64,000 nt of DNA from CAZAPG01 sp964486935 (GTDB lineage Bacteria > Chloroflexota > Anaerolineae > 4572-78 > J111): the NCBI GenBank assembly GCA_964486935.1, contig CAZAPG010000014.1, forward strand, positions 1 through 64,000. Direction: 5' to 3'. The position numbers and the translations under genes were made by a program. Position 1 is the stretch's first letter. Every line of letters begins with the position of its first letter. The notes beneath the pieces are model-generated. The model did no database searches. It was given only the letters and a program-made list of their open reading frames with translations, and was not told the DNA's origin. Positions 53,691 through 62,473 of the stretch are shown one piece after another.

Positions 53691-54512
53691 TTACGCCGCG
53701 CTCATCACTTTCTCAACCGCTTCCAGCGCGGTTTCAAAAGACACCCCCTCCGAGGGCGCTGCGGCTCCGGCTTTGTAGCCGCCGTAGATGGCGTGTCCGG
53801 CTTGCAGCCAGAAGCAATCGACCACAGCGAAGCCGGCCTGGTTGAGCCAGAGCAACTGCTCAAACAGGGGCGAGGGCCGGTCGGCGGGGTCGTCAAAGCG
53901 ATAGTAATTCCAGTGGGCTTGTTTGAATTTTTCAAACAGCGCGATCGTGCCGGTTTCGGCCACCGATTGCTTTTGGGCAATCCGGTCCCAGGTAGCGGCA
54001 AAGAGCAAGCGGGCTTCGGGGCGCTGCGGCTCTATCAGGTCGGCAATCAGCAGCGCGCCACGGGTAGAGAGTCGTTGATGAATGATTTTAAATAAGGCTT
54101 GTTTGGCCCGGCCCGGCAGATGATGAACGACCAGAGAGGATAGCACAGCATCGGCATTTTGTAAATACGGCTGCCACTCATCCCACATCAGCTCAAACGG
54201 TTCAATCCGGGCGCGCCGGCCAAATTTTGCCAAACGTTGGGCCGCCTGCGCCCGCATTTCGGCAGAACCGTCGAGGGCGGTAATTGTGGCGTTTGGAAAG
54301 CAGGTTAGCAGCGTTTGCGACAGGATGCCCTGGCCGCTGCCAACCTCAACGGCGTGAAAGATGTCCTGGCGATTAAAGGGCAGCAGGGTGAGCAGGGCAG
54401 CAAGTTGCTCGGCGCGGTGGGGAACGGCTACCGGCGCAATCTGTTGGTAGAGTTGGGAGTCCTCCTCAGTCCATTGGTTGGGCGAGTCCGGCATTTTAAC
54501 AAACCCTTTCAT
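53691..54512 (-). CDS. Class I SAM methyltransferase
   Basis: Up to 273 residues. Motif I FHAVEVGSGQGILSQTLL, acidic residue in ITALDGSAEMRAQA, post-motif VLSSLVVHHLPGRAKQAL and GALLIADLIEPQRPE. Trans-aconitate or UbiE/Tam-like type-11/12 fold. Start may be six codons later at MPDSPN, which has AAAGGG upstream. It precedes the AOR operon by 74 bp with a hairpin repeat in between, so co-transcription is uncertain. Substrate unknown. Confidence 0.85.
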   Translation of the reverse strand: MKGFVKMPDSPNQWTEEDSQLYQQIAPVAVPHRAEQLAALLTLLPFNRQDIFHAVEVGSGQGILSQTLLTCFPNATITALDGSAEMRAQAAQRLAKFGRRARIEPFELMWDEWQPYLQNADAVLSSLVVHHLPGRAKQALFKIIHQRLSTRGALLIADLIEPQRPEARLLFAATWDRIAQKQSVAETGTIALFEKFKQAHWNYYRFDDPADRPSPLFEQLLWLNQAGFAVVDCFWLQAGHAIYGGYKAGAAAPSEGVSFETALEAVEKVMSAA

Positions 54513-54623
54513 CCGTAAATTTTGACCAGTATAGCATACTTGCGCCCAAAACCCTATATTTTTATAGGTTACAATTTACCGGTTTTGGGCTATACTGTCT
54601 CCATCAAAATTTTGGAGTTACGG

Positions 54624-55559
54624 GTGACAGTTTTGAAATCTAAACCAGATGAAACCGGCTTGACCTATCGCCCCGGCAGCGTGGCCGATTCTTACGCTGT
54701 ATTTAACATTTTTGAAGAATCTCTGGAGGACCTGCTGCGGCGGCTGGGGTCTAACAAACCGACCAGCCTGAATGACCCCGATGAATTGGCCCAAATGTGG
54801 CAGCGCCGGCGTCCCTTGTACGACCACTTGGCCGAAACCGCCGAGCAGTTCTGGATTGTGGAGCGGCAGGGCCAACCGATTGCTTTTGCCCGTTCCATCT
54901 GGCGCGATGGCTTGCGGGAACTGACCGAATTGTTTGCCAAACCGGGGGTGCAATCGGCCGGGGTGGGGCGCGAGTTGATGGCCCGCGCCTTTGCCGCAGA
55001 CGGGGCAACCCGGCGCAGCATTATCAGCTCGCCGGATGTTCGCGCCCAGGCGCTTTATATCAAGGCGGGGGTTTACCCACGTTTTCCCATTTATTATTTT
55101 GGACGCGCGCCGGAACCGGTTTCGGTAGAAAGCGACCTGGCGTTTGAGCCGGCAACAGTCTCGCCCAAAAATTTGGAGATTATCGGCCAGATTGACAAGG
55201 CCGTGCTGGAACACCGGCGGGATGTAGACCATCGCTGGCTGCTGGCAACCCGGCAGGGCTACCTCTACTATCGGGCGGGGCAGCCGGTAGGCTATGGTTA
55301 TGTTGGGAGCAGCAGCGGGCCGTTTGCCCTGTTATCCGCCGGTGATTTTCCGGCCGTGCTGGCTCACGCCGAAAATCAAGCCGCCGCCGCAGGCCGAAAC
55401 CACATTGGCTTTGAGGTGCCCACCATCAATTATAGCGCCGTTGAGTACCTGCTGGGGCGGGGCTTTTGGCTGGACTCGCTGGTAACGGTCATGATGACCG
55501 ACCGGCCCTTTGGCAAATTTGAGAATTATATTTGCACCAGCCCGCCGTTTTTTATGTAG
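54624..55559 (+). CDS. GNAT-family N-acetyltransferase, tandem-domain
   Basis: 311 residues with two GNAT folds in series: the first begins YRPGSVADSYAVFNIFEESLEDL and has ELFAKPGVQSAGVGRELMARAFA (CoA loop), the second includes YLYYRAGQPVGYGYVGSSSGPFALL and NHIGFEVPTINYSAVEYLLGRGFW. I start it at GTG 54624 behind GGAG; the frame opens 34 codons earlier but a TATACT box (54591) lies in that stretch. Convergent with the second M24 gene, 1 bp apart. Acyl acceptor unknown. Confidence 0.82.
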   Translation: MTVLKSKPDETGLTYRPGSVADSYAVFNIFEESLEDLLRRLGSNKPTSLNDPDELAQMWQRRRPLYDHLAETAEQFWIVERQGQPIAFARSIWRDGLRELTELFAKPGVQSAGVGRELMARAFAADGATRRSIISSPDVRAQALYIKAGVYPRFPIYYFGRAPEPVSVESDLAFEPATVSPKNLEIIGQIDKAVLEHRRDVDHRWLLATRQGYLYYRAGQPVGYGYVGSSSGPFALLSAGDFPAVLAHAENQAAAAGRNHIGFEVPTINYSAVEYLLGRGFWLDSLVTVMMTDRPFGKFENYICTSPPFFM

Positions 55560-55560
55560 G

Positions 55561-56793
55561 TTAATTGAGCAGCTTTTCCTCGTAGGGATAGAGCGAAAGC
55601 TGCACCGGACCGGCGGCGGTAATCAAAATTTCGTCTTCCAGTTTGACCCCGTCCTGCTCGCCAACCTTGCCGGCGTAAAATTCCACGCTGACAATCATAT
55701 TTTCTTTGAACTCGCCCTGGGGCATGACGGTGCGCTCGTCCACTTCATCGGGAAAGGGGATGAAGGGCGGTTCGTCGTCGGTGCCGATGCCGTGGAGAAT
55801 AACGGCGTAGCGCTGCGCCCGGTACGCTTTGGGAATGGGGGGGATGTTGCGGGCCAGCTCGTCGAAAGCCAGGCCGGGTTTGAGCATTTCCGACACGCCC
55901 TGCACAAAATCATAGGCCACGCGGTAGGCTTCTTTTTGGGCGGGGGTTGGGGCGTCGCCGCACAGAAAAGTGCGGGAGATATCGCAGCAGTAACCTTCGG
56001 GGCCGGTGGTGTCGGTGTCGAACCCTACCAAATCGCCGGGGCGCACCATTTTGCTGCCGGCCTCGTGGAACCAGGGGTTGGTTTTGTAGCCAGAGGCCAG
56101 CAACCGGCAGAAGACGTACTCGCCGCCCAGCGAGAGCAGTTTGTGCCAGTAGACGCCCAATAACTCATTTTCGCTAACGCCGGGGCGGATAGCTTGCTGC
56201 ATGTCATACAGGGCGGCCTCGCACACGGCAGCAGATTGGCGCATCAGTTCAATCTCGTCGGCTGTTTTTATCTGGCGGGCGCGCTCCAGCGGCTCGTCGG
56301 CGTCAATCAGCGTGAGGCCGTTTTGTTGCAGGGCGGTAAAGCCGTAATAGTCCAGCTTGTCGATGCCCACCCTGGCGTTGGCAACGCGCCACTGTTGCAG
56401 CACGTCCTTGATTTCGGCGGCCCAGCCCATCGAGTTTTCAGCCGCCAGATGCTCGGTAAAGCGGGCCTGCCAGTAGTAGGCATTGCGGACGTCCTCGTAA
56501 AATTCCTCGGCCCGGAATTTGGCCCGGCCATACTCAAAAATTACCGGGCTGCCCTCAACCGGAACCAGCACGTAGTGGGCCAGGTTGGTGGCCGTCCACA
56601 GGGGCATAACGGCAATGCCGGTGGTGTAGCGAATATTCATAATATCGGTCAGCAGCAGCGCGCCGATATCCCGTTTGGCCATTTCGGACTGGGTTTTTTG
56701 CAGCCGCTCCCGGCGCAGCCGCTCCATGTCGATGCCGCGTTCATACAGGGTTTTGGTCTGGCCCAGAACTCGACGGTCTTTTTTTAGAGCCAT
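55561..56793 (-). CDS. DddP-like M24 metalloenzyme (second copy)
   Basis: 410 residues, paralogous to the product at 47493 but without its N-terminal extension. Metal ligands Asp259, Asp261, Asp271 (FDTDTTGPEGYCCDISRTFLCG) and His334. Unlike the first copy, the position of DddP Asp377 is Asp340 (ILHGIGTDDEPPF), so the proposed catalytic base is kept. Other shared text: DIMNIRYTTG, RLLASGYKTNPWFHEAG. Start MALKK behind AAGGAG. It follows comB by 34 bp. Could be a DMSP-lyase-like enzyme or a peptidase; the metal site excludes a creatinase. Confidence 0.85.
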   Translation of the reverse strand: MALKKDRRVLGQTKTLYERGIDMERLRRERLQKTQSEMAKRDIGALLLTDIMNIRYTTGIAVMPLWTATNLAHYVLVPVEGSPVIFEYGRAKFRAEEFYEDVRNAYYWQARFTEHLAAENSMGWAAEIKDVLQQWRVANARVGIDKLDYYGFTALQQNGLTLIDADEPLERARQIKTADEIELMRQSAAVCEAALYDMQQAIRPGVSENELLGVYWHKLLSLGGEYVFCRLLASGYKTNPWFHEAGSKMVRPGDLVGFDTDTTGPEGYCCDISRTFLCGDAPTPAQKEAYRVAYDFVQGVSEMLKPGLAFDELARNIPPIPKAYRAQRYAVILHGIGTDDEPPFIPFPDEVDERTVMPQGEFKENMIVSVEFYAGKVGEQDGVKLEDEILITAAGPVQLSLYPYEEKLLN

Positions 56794-56827
56794 TGGGGGG
56801 CACTCCTTTGTTGGGTTTTGGATAAAA

Positions 56828-57520
56828 TTACTTTTCCATCTCAACCTTGTTCAGGATTAGCCGGCCGTTGCGGCGCTGAACCTGCATGGCAAAGTTGAAG
56901 CGGTCTAGTTCCATGCTGCGCTCCAAATCTGATGGTGGGTGCTCTGGCCGGCTGGAGTTGACAAATATTTGCCCGGCGGTGGAGTTGTAAACCCGCTGCA
57001 AATAGGGTTGGGGGTTGGGGGTTGGGCCACGCAAGCAGGCGGTCAGATAATCGGCGCAGGCGATATCCTCATCACCGTCGCGCCCGTACACGGCGCCGGT
57101 GATAACAAAAGTGACGCTGGCGGGGGCGTGTCGCTTTAAATATTCAACCGTGGCCCCGGCGCAAACAAAACTGCCGGCCAGCAGGGTGTCGGCCTGGACG
57201 CTGCGCACCACCCCCTGCGTTCCGGCGCTGGTGCGCTGAATGATCTGGTGATTACGCAAATCTAACCCGGCCAGTTGGGAAGGGGAGTTGTTGAAATCAA
57301 ACTCCTTTACGGGCAGGCTGTCCACCTCGCCCATAGCGAGGGCATTGGGAAGCTGGCGGCGTAATTTTAGGGCTTCGTCTACTGTATCAACCAGAATAAT
57401 ATTTTGGGCGCCGGCTTCAAAAGCAAAGGCAGCCGTGGTAAAGGCTCGCAATACATCAATTACCACCACGGTTCCGGTAGCGGTCTGGCAGGTTTCCAGG
57501 CTGGCTTGTTTAATTTTCAT
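56828..57520 (-). CDS. comB: 2-phosphosulfolactate phosphatase family protein
   Basis: 230 residues, ComB family: VVVIDVLRAFTTAAFAFEAGA, ALAMGEVDSLPVKEFDFNNSPSQL, QRTSAGTQGVV and VITGAVYGRDGDEDIACADYL. In methanogens ComB makes sulfolactate for coenzyme M; bacterial homologues are common and mostly untested. A PNPQP stretch encoded by GGGGTT repeats (57006-57028) looks like a low-complexity insert in a loop. ATG follows the upstream stop by 1 bp, so translation is coupled to the hydrolase; the M24 gene follows by 34 bp. Confidence 0.88.
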   Translation of the reverse strand: MKIKQASLETCQTATGTVVVIDVLRAFTTAAFAFEAGAQNIILVDTVDEALKLRRQLPNALAMGEVDSLPVKEFDFNNSPSQLAGLDLRNHQIIQRTSAGTQGVVRSVQADTLLAGSFVCAGATVEYLKRHAPASVTFVITGAVYGRDGDEDIACADYLTACLRGPTPNPQPYLQRVYNSTAGQIFVNSSRPEHPPSDLERSMELDRFNFAMQVQRRNGRLILNKVEMEK

Positions 57521-57521
57521 C

Positions 57522-58391
57522 TTAGGCGGATGGGTTGATTTTTTGCCATACTTCAAACAGGCCGGCGGCAACCTGGTTGATGATGGTTTCCTCGGTCCAA
57601 TACTCCAGGTGAGATAGCGGATTCCAGCCGGTCCAGAATCCGCCGGCATTGACCGGCACATCTATTAGCAGGCCCTGTTCGGCCAGTTCATTGTGACTGG
57701 CGCTCAACGAGCGAATTGGGTAGGCCAGGATGTCGTCTTTATCATAATAGCTGACCCATTTGGGTTGTAGTTGAGGAAACAGGTTGGATACCTGCTGGCC
57801 GGGAAAGGTGATGGCCCGGTAATTTTCGTAGCGCAGGCTCCACAGGGCCAGCGGGCTGCCCATAAAGTAGAGCAAGGTGAGGGTTTTGCCCGCCTCGAGC
57901 GGGGTGATGGATTGGCTGATTTTTTGGTTGGCTATAATTTCTTCGCCCAGGTCAAACAGGTAATTGTGGGTAATAACTGTGCCAATGCTGTGTCCAATAA
58001 TACATAACGGGGCCTGGGGGCCGGCTTCTGCGGCCAGCGTTTTTAGGCAGTTGGCCACGGTGTTATGCACGCGGTTGTAAATTTCGCGCCGGGTAGCGCC
58101 GGGCTGGTAGGCAACGGCGTCGGCGCCAAAATTGATGATGAATTTGCGGATATCTTGATAAGATAAGTTCTGGTCATCATCGGTAACGCTACCCCAGAGA
58201 CGGCGCTGTTTGCGGGCTAGAATATCGGCCCAGTAGACGGTTTTAAAGATTATTTTATTGTGCAGAGTCTGGTTGTTTTCCGGCAAATAAGATTGGAGCC
58301 GTTCGGTGAGGAGGTCAATCATCTCATCGGCAAAATCCGGCCCCTGGCTACCTGCTCCGTGAATTACCGCCACGGCAACTTTGTTTGTCAT
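57522..58391 (-). CDS. Alpha/beta hydrolase-like protein
   Basis: 289 residues. Strand-oxyanion text VAVAVIHGAGSQGPDF, nucleophile elbow CIIGHSIGTVITHNYLFD (Ser in GHSIG) and a late region SYYDKDDILAYPIRSLSASHNEL with candidate acid and His, resembling lipase-like serine hydrolases. No signal peptide. Translationally coupled to comB. Substrate unknown. Confidence 0.72.
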   Translation of the reverse strand: MTNKVAVAVIHGAGSQGPDFADEMIDLLTERLQSYLPENNQTLHNKIIFKTVYWADILARKQRRLWGSVTDDDQNLSYQDIRKFIINFGADAVAYQPGATRREIYNRVHNTVANCLKTLAAEAGPQAPLCIIGHSIGTVITHNYLFDLGEEIIANQKISQSITPLEAGKTLTLLYFMGSPLALWSLRYENYRAITFPGQQVSNLFPQLQPKWVSYYDKDDILAYPIRSLSASHNELAEQGLLIDVPVNAGGFWTGWNPLSHLEYWTEETIINQVAAGLFEVWQKINPSA

Positions 58392-58433
58392 AAAATCCCC
58401 CCAGAAATTTTATAGAATGACCTTGTTTTTGGG

Positions 58434-60554
58434 TTAATTGCCATCAATAGAAAGGGCTTGCGGCAGGGTAAATGAAAATATGCTGCCCTTGCCGGGAATT
58501 CCCTCGCTTTCAACCCTTACCTGGCCGCCCAACTTGGTAATGATGCGCCGCACAATTGATAACCCCAGCCCGTATCCTTTTACCTGCACCTGGTTAAGAT
58601 GCGTAAATTCTTTAAATAATTGAGCCTGCTCCTCTTTGCTCAGGCCGGGGCCGTTATCTTTTACCCAAAAACGCACCATCCCGTCGGATTGCAGCGTGGC
58701 TCCTACCTGCACCCGGGGCGGCTGCCCGCCATACCTGATGGCATTGCTGATGTAGTTAGACCAGACTTCTTCAACCCAGGGCTTATGGCCCAGCGCCACC
58801 GGCCAGTATTCCGATACAATAATTTTGGCCTGATACTCTTGAATTAAATAAGCCAGCCGCTGCTGAACTTCGGCTACAACGCGGGCCATATTAAGCGGCA
58901 TTAAATGCACCTCGGCCTTACGTACGCCGGTAAGTAGCTGCAATTCGTCGATGATGTTGCTAAGTTTATGGCCGTTGCGAGCAATGGAATTTAGATATTC
59001 TTGTAACTCTTCCGGCAGCCGGGCCTGTTCTTTGAGCAACTCGGTATAACCAATAACCAGAGCCAGCGGCTCGCGCAGATTGTAACCTACAGTATGAGCA
59101 AAGGCGTCTAAATCCTCTATCAGCTTGGCCTGAGCTTCTTCGGCGGTTCTGCGCTGGGTTTCAAGCTGGCGGTTGTGAATAGCCACGGCTATCTGGCCGC
59201 ACAGCCCCATCAACAAAATTTGGTCTTCCTGGCCCAAACTATCTATCATATCATTTTGCACGTCGAGCACACCCAGCACTTTATCGCGCAGCATAATGGG
59301 TACGGCGATTTCTGATTTTGTTTCAGGCAAAAAGGGGTTGGGTAGCCAGCTTGGCTCGCGGTAAACGTCGGAAACCAAAACCGGTTGGCCGCTACGGGCG
59401 GCGTGGGCCACCAGGCTTTTCTCGGCCATCAGCGGAATTTTATGGCCGGCTTGTTTTAATTTTAGACCCGCCTCGCCGGTGCCTTCGCGCATCACCAGAT
59501 AATCTCCCTCAAGCGTGTAAACATGGGCGTGATAGTAACCAAATTGCTTTTGAACCAGGTTGACCACCTGCCGGAATAGTTCGCCGGGCCGGGGCGAGGT
59601 GGCAATTTCCTGGGCAATTTCGGTGCTGGTTTGAACCTGTAGGGTGCGGCGCTGGAGCGACTCGTTGACATGCTGCTCCAAACGCTGGCGTTCGGCAATT
59701 TCTTCTTTTAGGCGGGCATTAATTTTTTCCAGTTCGGCGGTTCTTTCGATTACTCGTTTTTCTAGCTGGTTATGGGTTTGGCGCAAGGCTTCTTCGGCGC
59801 GTTTGCGTTCGGTAATATCCCAGGTGGTGCAACTGATACCTACAATATTGCCGGCAGAGTTGCGCAGGGGTTCCAGGGTGAGGTCATAGTAAAAGGTTTC
59901 TCCGTTGATGGTGATTTTAACTTCTTCGCGGGTTTGTTCGCCGGTTTCCAAAATTCGGCGTTTAATTCTGGTCAGATGGGCGGCGTCTTCTGGGGGGAGC
60001 AGGTCAGCATCGGTTTTGCCGGCGATGTCGCCTCCCCAAAAATCGGCGGGGAGATTGTGAACCCAGGTGTAACGCAAATCTTTATCCTGATTAAATACAA
60101 TGACCGGCGAGTTTTCAATGGCGGTTTGCAGCCGAATGTTGCTTTGGCGCAATTCGTCTTCAACCCGTTTGCGTTCAATGGTGTAGTAAATAGAACGGGC
60201 CAGGCGCTGGGAGTCTAGCCGGCTTTTTATCAGGCAATCGGCAGCGCCGGCTCTAATTGCCTTCAAGCCATCCTGGTAATTATCTTTATCTATTAAAATG
60301 ATGATGGGGGCATTGCAGCCGGCTTTAATGGCTTCGGTTAAAAGCTTTAAACCGCTCTGGTCTTGATCATCCAGGCATTGGGTAATAAAGTAGATATGAT
60401 GTTTAAAGTGGGTGATACGCCGTAATGCAAGCTGATAGCTATCTACCCAATCCAGATTTATTTGAGTATCTTCTATTTGGGCAAGCAGGTTGTTGATTTT
60501 TTCGTATTCTTTATGGTTGGTTTCTACCAGAAGAATATTGAGCTGGCGTTTCAT
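58434..60554 (-). CDS. REC-PAS-GAF-histidine kinase with degenerate phospho-sites
   Basis: 706-residue cytosolic sensor. Receiver-like domain 1-125, PAS about 135-260 (ENSPVIVFNQDKDLRYTWVHN), coiled coil 260-315, GAF about 325-470 (EIAVPIMLRDKVLGVLDVQND), HisKA-like 475-545, ATPase 560-700 with NYISNAIRY, VKDNGPGLSKE and GYGLGLSIVRRI intact. The receiver Asp is replaced (IYFITQCL, Thr58) and the H-box reads FAHTVGYNLREPL with Tyr491 where the phospho-acceptor His is expected; a His lies four residues earlier (487). It may signal by nucleotide-driven shape change or phosphorylate another protein. Confidence 0.88.
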   Translation of the reverse strand: MKRQLNILLVETNHKEYEKINNLLAQIEDTQINLDWVDSYQLALRRITHFKHHIYFITQCLDDQDQSGLKLLTEAIKAGCNAPIIILIDKDNYQDGLKAIRAGAADCLIKSRLDSQRLARSIYYTIERKRVEDELRQSNIRLQTAIENSPVIVFNQDKDLRYTWVHNLPADFWGGDIAGKTDADLLPPEDAAHLTRIKRRILETGEQTREEVKITINGETFYYDLTLEPLRNSAGNIVGISCTTWDITERKRAEEALRQTHNQLEKRVIERTAELEKINARLKEEIAERQRLEQHVNESLQRRTLQVQTSTEIAQEIATSPRPGELFRQVVNLVQKQFGYYHAHVYTLEGDYLVMREGTGEAGLKLKQAGHKIPLMAEKSLVAHAARSGQPVLVSDVYREPSWLPNPFLPETKSEIAVPIMLRDKVLGVLDVQNDMIDSLGQEDQILLMGLCGQIAVAIHNRQLETQRRTAEEAQAKLIEDLDAFAHTVGYNLREPLALVIGYTELLKEQARLPEELQEYLNSIARNGHKLSNIIDELQLLTGVRKAEVHLMPLNMARVVAEVQQRLAYLIQEYQAKIIVSEYWPVALGHKPWVEEVWSNYISNAIRYGGQPPRVQVGATLQSDGMVRFWVKDNGPGLSKEEQAQLFKEFTHLNQVQVKGYGLGLSIVRRIITKLGGQVRVESEGIPGKGSIFSFTLPQALSIDGN

Positions 60555-60665
60555 TGGCCCTACTCACCCAAAACCGAACTATTTGTCACGCTGCTTTGCT
60601 TCAGTATAGCATGAGGCAAATGGCTTGTCATATTTATTTGCGCTTTGGGGATATTTTGGCGTATT

Positions 60666-62423
60666 TTAGTTGTTTTGTGGCCCAACAAGTTGCCAATCGC
60701 CGGCGTTCCAGGTAACGGTATCGTAAATGTGGGGCGAGACGCCTTGCAGGTCAATATTGATGCCGTATACATCGGGAAAGGCCAGCAGCGGGATGTGGGG
60801 CAAATCCTGGTCAAGGGTAAGGGCCAGCTCGCACAGCAGGGCGCGGCGGCGGTTGTTGGGCAGCGGAGCGTGCAGGGCGTCAAACAGGTCTATCAGGGTG
60901 GGGTTGCGGTAGCGGCTTACGTTGAGGCCGGCCAGCGGGTTGTCGCGGGTAGGGATGCTGCGCGGGTCGTACAGGTCGGTCAGATAGGTGGTGGGGTCTA
61001 CGCCGTAGTAGCCGTCGTCCCACAGGTCGATATCAAAATTGCCCCGCATTTCGATGCCTTCATTTTCCCAGGTGTCCCATAATTTGCCGCCTTCTACCGC
61101 CTGGCGTTCCAGTTGAATACCCACCTCGGCCAGCATCCCCCCGATGAGGCGGTGGGCGCGGGCCATTCTGTCGCCAAATTCTACATAGGTGTAGCTTTGC
61201 AGCACCAGCGGCGTGCCATCTTTGGCGGCGCCGCAGTTTTGGCAGCGGCGCACCAGTTCGCCTTCGGGCAGCACCCAGCCGGCGGCGTCGAGCAGGGCGC
61301 TGGCCAGGCCGGGGTTGTAAACGTGGGGTTGAATGTCGCAACCCAGTTGAAATAACTCGGTGGGCACGGCGATGCCCCGGTTGTTGAAGGCTTCGGCGTT
61401 GAGAAAGCCCACATCAACGGCCTGCCGGATGGCCTGCCGCACCTGCGGATTTGCCAGCGCGGGATGCGGTTGGCCGGGGTCGCCGCTGCCGGGGGCGCTC
61501 AGGTTGAGCGCCAGCCGCAGCACGTAACGGGGCGGGTCGGTGGTGAAAACCGCCACGGTTCCGCTATTTTCCATTTGAGTGAGTTGCGGCTCTTCGGGCC
61601 ACAAGTCTAAATGGGTATTGCCCCGGCTTAAACTGCGCTGCCGCAGGGCCGGGTCAGATTCAATCTCAAATATCAGTTGCGAGGCCAGCGGTCGCTCCGG
61701 GATAAAGTAATGGGGGTTGGGGGTAAAGACCAGCCGCGTACCGGGAATCCATTGGGCCAGCACAAAGGGACCGGTGCTGACCGGCTCAAAATTGCAATCC
61801 CAAAAGAGCATCGCGTCGGTATCGCCGCAGTGATGGGCGGGCAATATGCCGGCGCCATTGCCGCCAAATTGAATCAGATAGTTAGGGTAAAACTCCCGAT
61901 AGCGAACAATGGCGGTAAGCGGGTCGGGCGTTTCAACAGTTTCGATTAAATCAAAGCCGGGCGCCCAAATGCCGCTATCGCGCAGGGCCTGCCAGGTAAA
62001 GCGAACATCTTGGGAAGTAAAGGGCGCGCCATCGCTCCACAAAACGCCGGGCCGCAGACTCCAGGTAACGGTGCGGCCATCTTCGCTCAGGCCGCCGTTG
62101 GCCAGCGTGGGCAGTTCCAGGGCCAGCTCCGGGTAGTAGTTGCCGTCAGGTCCAATTTCGGCCAGCGCGCCGTACACCAACTCGCCCACCAGCGCCTCGT
62201 ACCCCGTGTCGTTGAGATAGGCGTTAAAGCTGGGCGGGTCAATAGGGATGGGCACAATGATGGCATCGTCCTCAATATCCACCGACAGGGCCAGCGGCGG
62301 CAGGGTAGGGCTGGGGGTCGGCTCAATGTTAATGGCCGGGGGCTGCGCCAGCTCGCAGGCGGTTAAGAGTAAAAGCGCCCCAAACAGAATGAATTTGATA
62401 AATTTAAATGCATGTACAGTCAA
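60666..62423 (-). CDS. ABC transporter substrate-binding lipoprotein, family 5 (peptide/opine type)
   Basis: 585 residues. Signal peptide with lipobox LLTAC, short Pro/Thr linker, then SBP_bac_5 fold: IVPIPIDPPSFNAYLNDTGYEALVGELVYGAL, VTWSLRPGVLWSDGAPFTSQDVRFTWQAL, STGPFVLAQWIPGTRLVFTPNPHYF, NPQVRQAIRQAVDVGFLNAEAF. Start is a TTG without clear ribosome site; no in-frame ATG near the signal peptide. No permease or ATPase genes adjoin, so it is an orphan binding protein or a receptor for signalling. Eight or so Cys suggest disulphides outside the cell. Confidence 0.9.
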   Translation of the reverse strand: MTVHAFKFIKFILFGALLLLTACELAQPPAINIEPTPSPTLPPLALSVDIEDDAIIVPIPIDPPSFNAYLNDTGYEALVGELVYGALAEIGPDGNYYPELALELPTLANGGLSEDGRTVTWSLRPGVLWSDGAPFTSQDVRFTWQALRDSGIWAPGFDLIETVETPDPLTAIVRYREFYPNYLIQFGGNGAGILPAHHCGDTDAMLFWDCNFEPVSTGPFVLAQWIPGTRLVFTPNPHYFIPERPLASQLIFEIESDPALRQRSLSRGNTHLDLWPEEPQLTQMENSGTVAVFTTDPPRYVLRLALNLSAPGSGDPGQPHPALANPQVRQAIRQAVDVGFLNAEAFNNRGIAVPTELFQLGCDIQPHVYNPGLASALLDAAGWVLPEGELVRRCQNCGAAKDGTPLVLQSYTYVEFGDRMARAHRLIGGMLAEVGIQLERQAVEGGKLWDTWENEGIEMRGNFDIDLWDDGYYGVDPTTYLTDLYDPRSIPTRDNPLAGLNVSRYRNPTLIDLFDALHAPLPNNRRRALLCELALTLDQDLPHIPLLAFPDVYGINIDLQGVSPHIYDTVTWNAGDWQLVGPQNN

Positions 62424-62473
62424 TAAATTACTCGATTTTAAGAAAATCAGAACGCGGGCAGAGCGAACACAAA

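Noticed and set aside
47493..56793. Creatinase assignment for the two M24 genes (attractive because creatinase yields sarcosine)
   Set aside because: Both proteins keep the Asp/Asp/His/Glu metal ligands that creatinase lacks.
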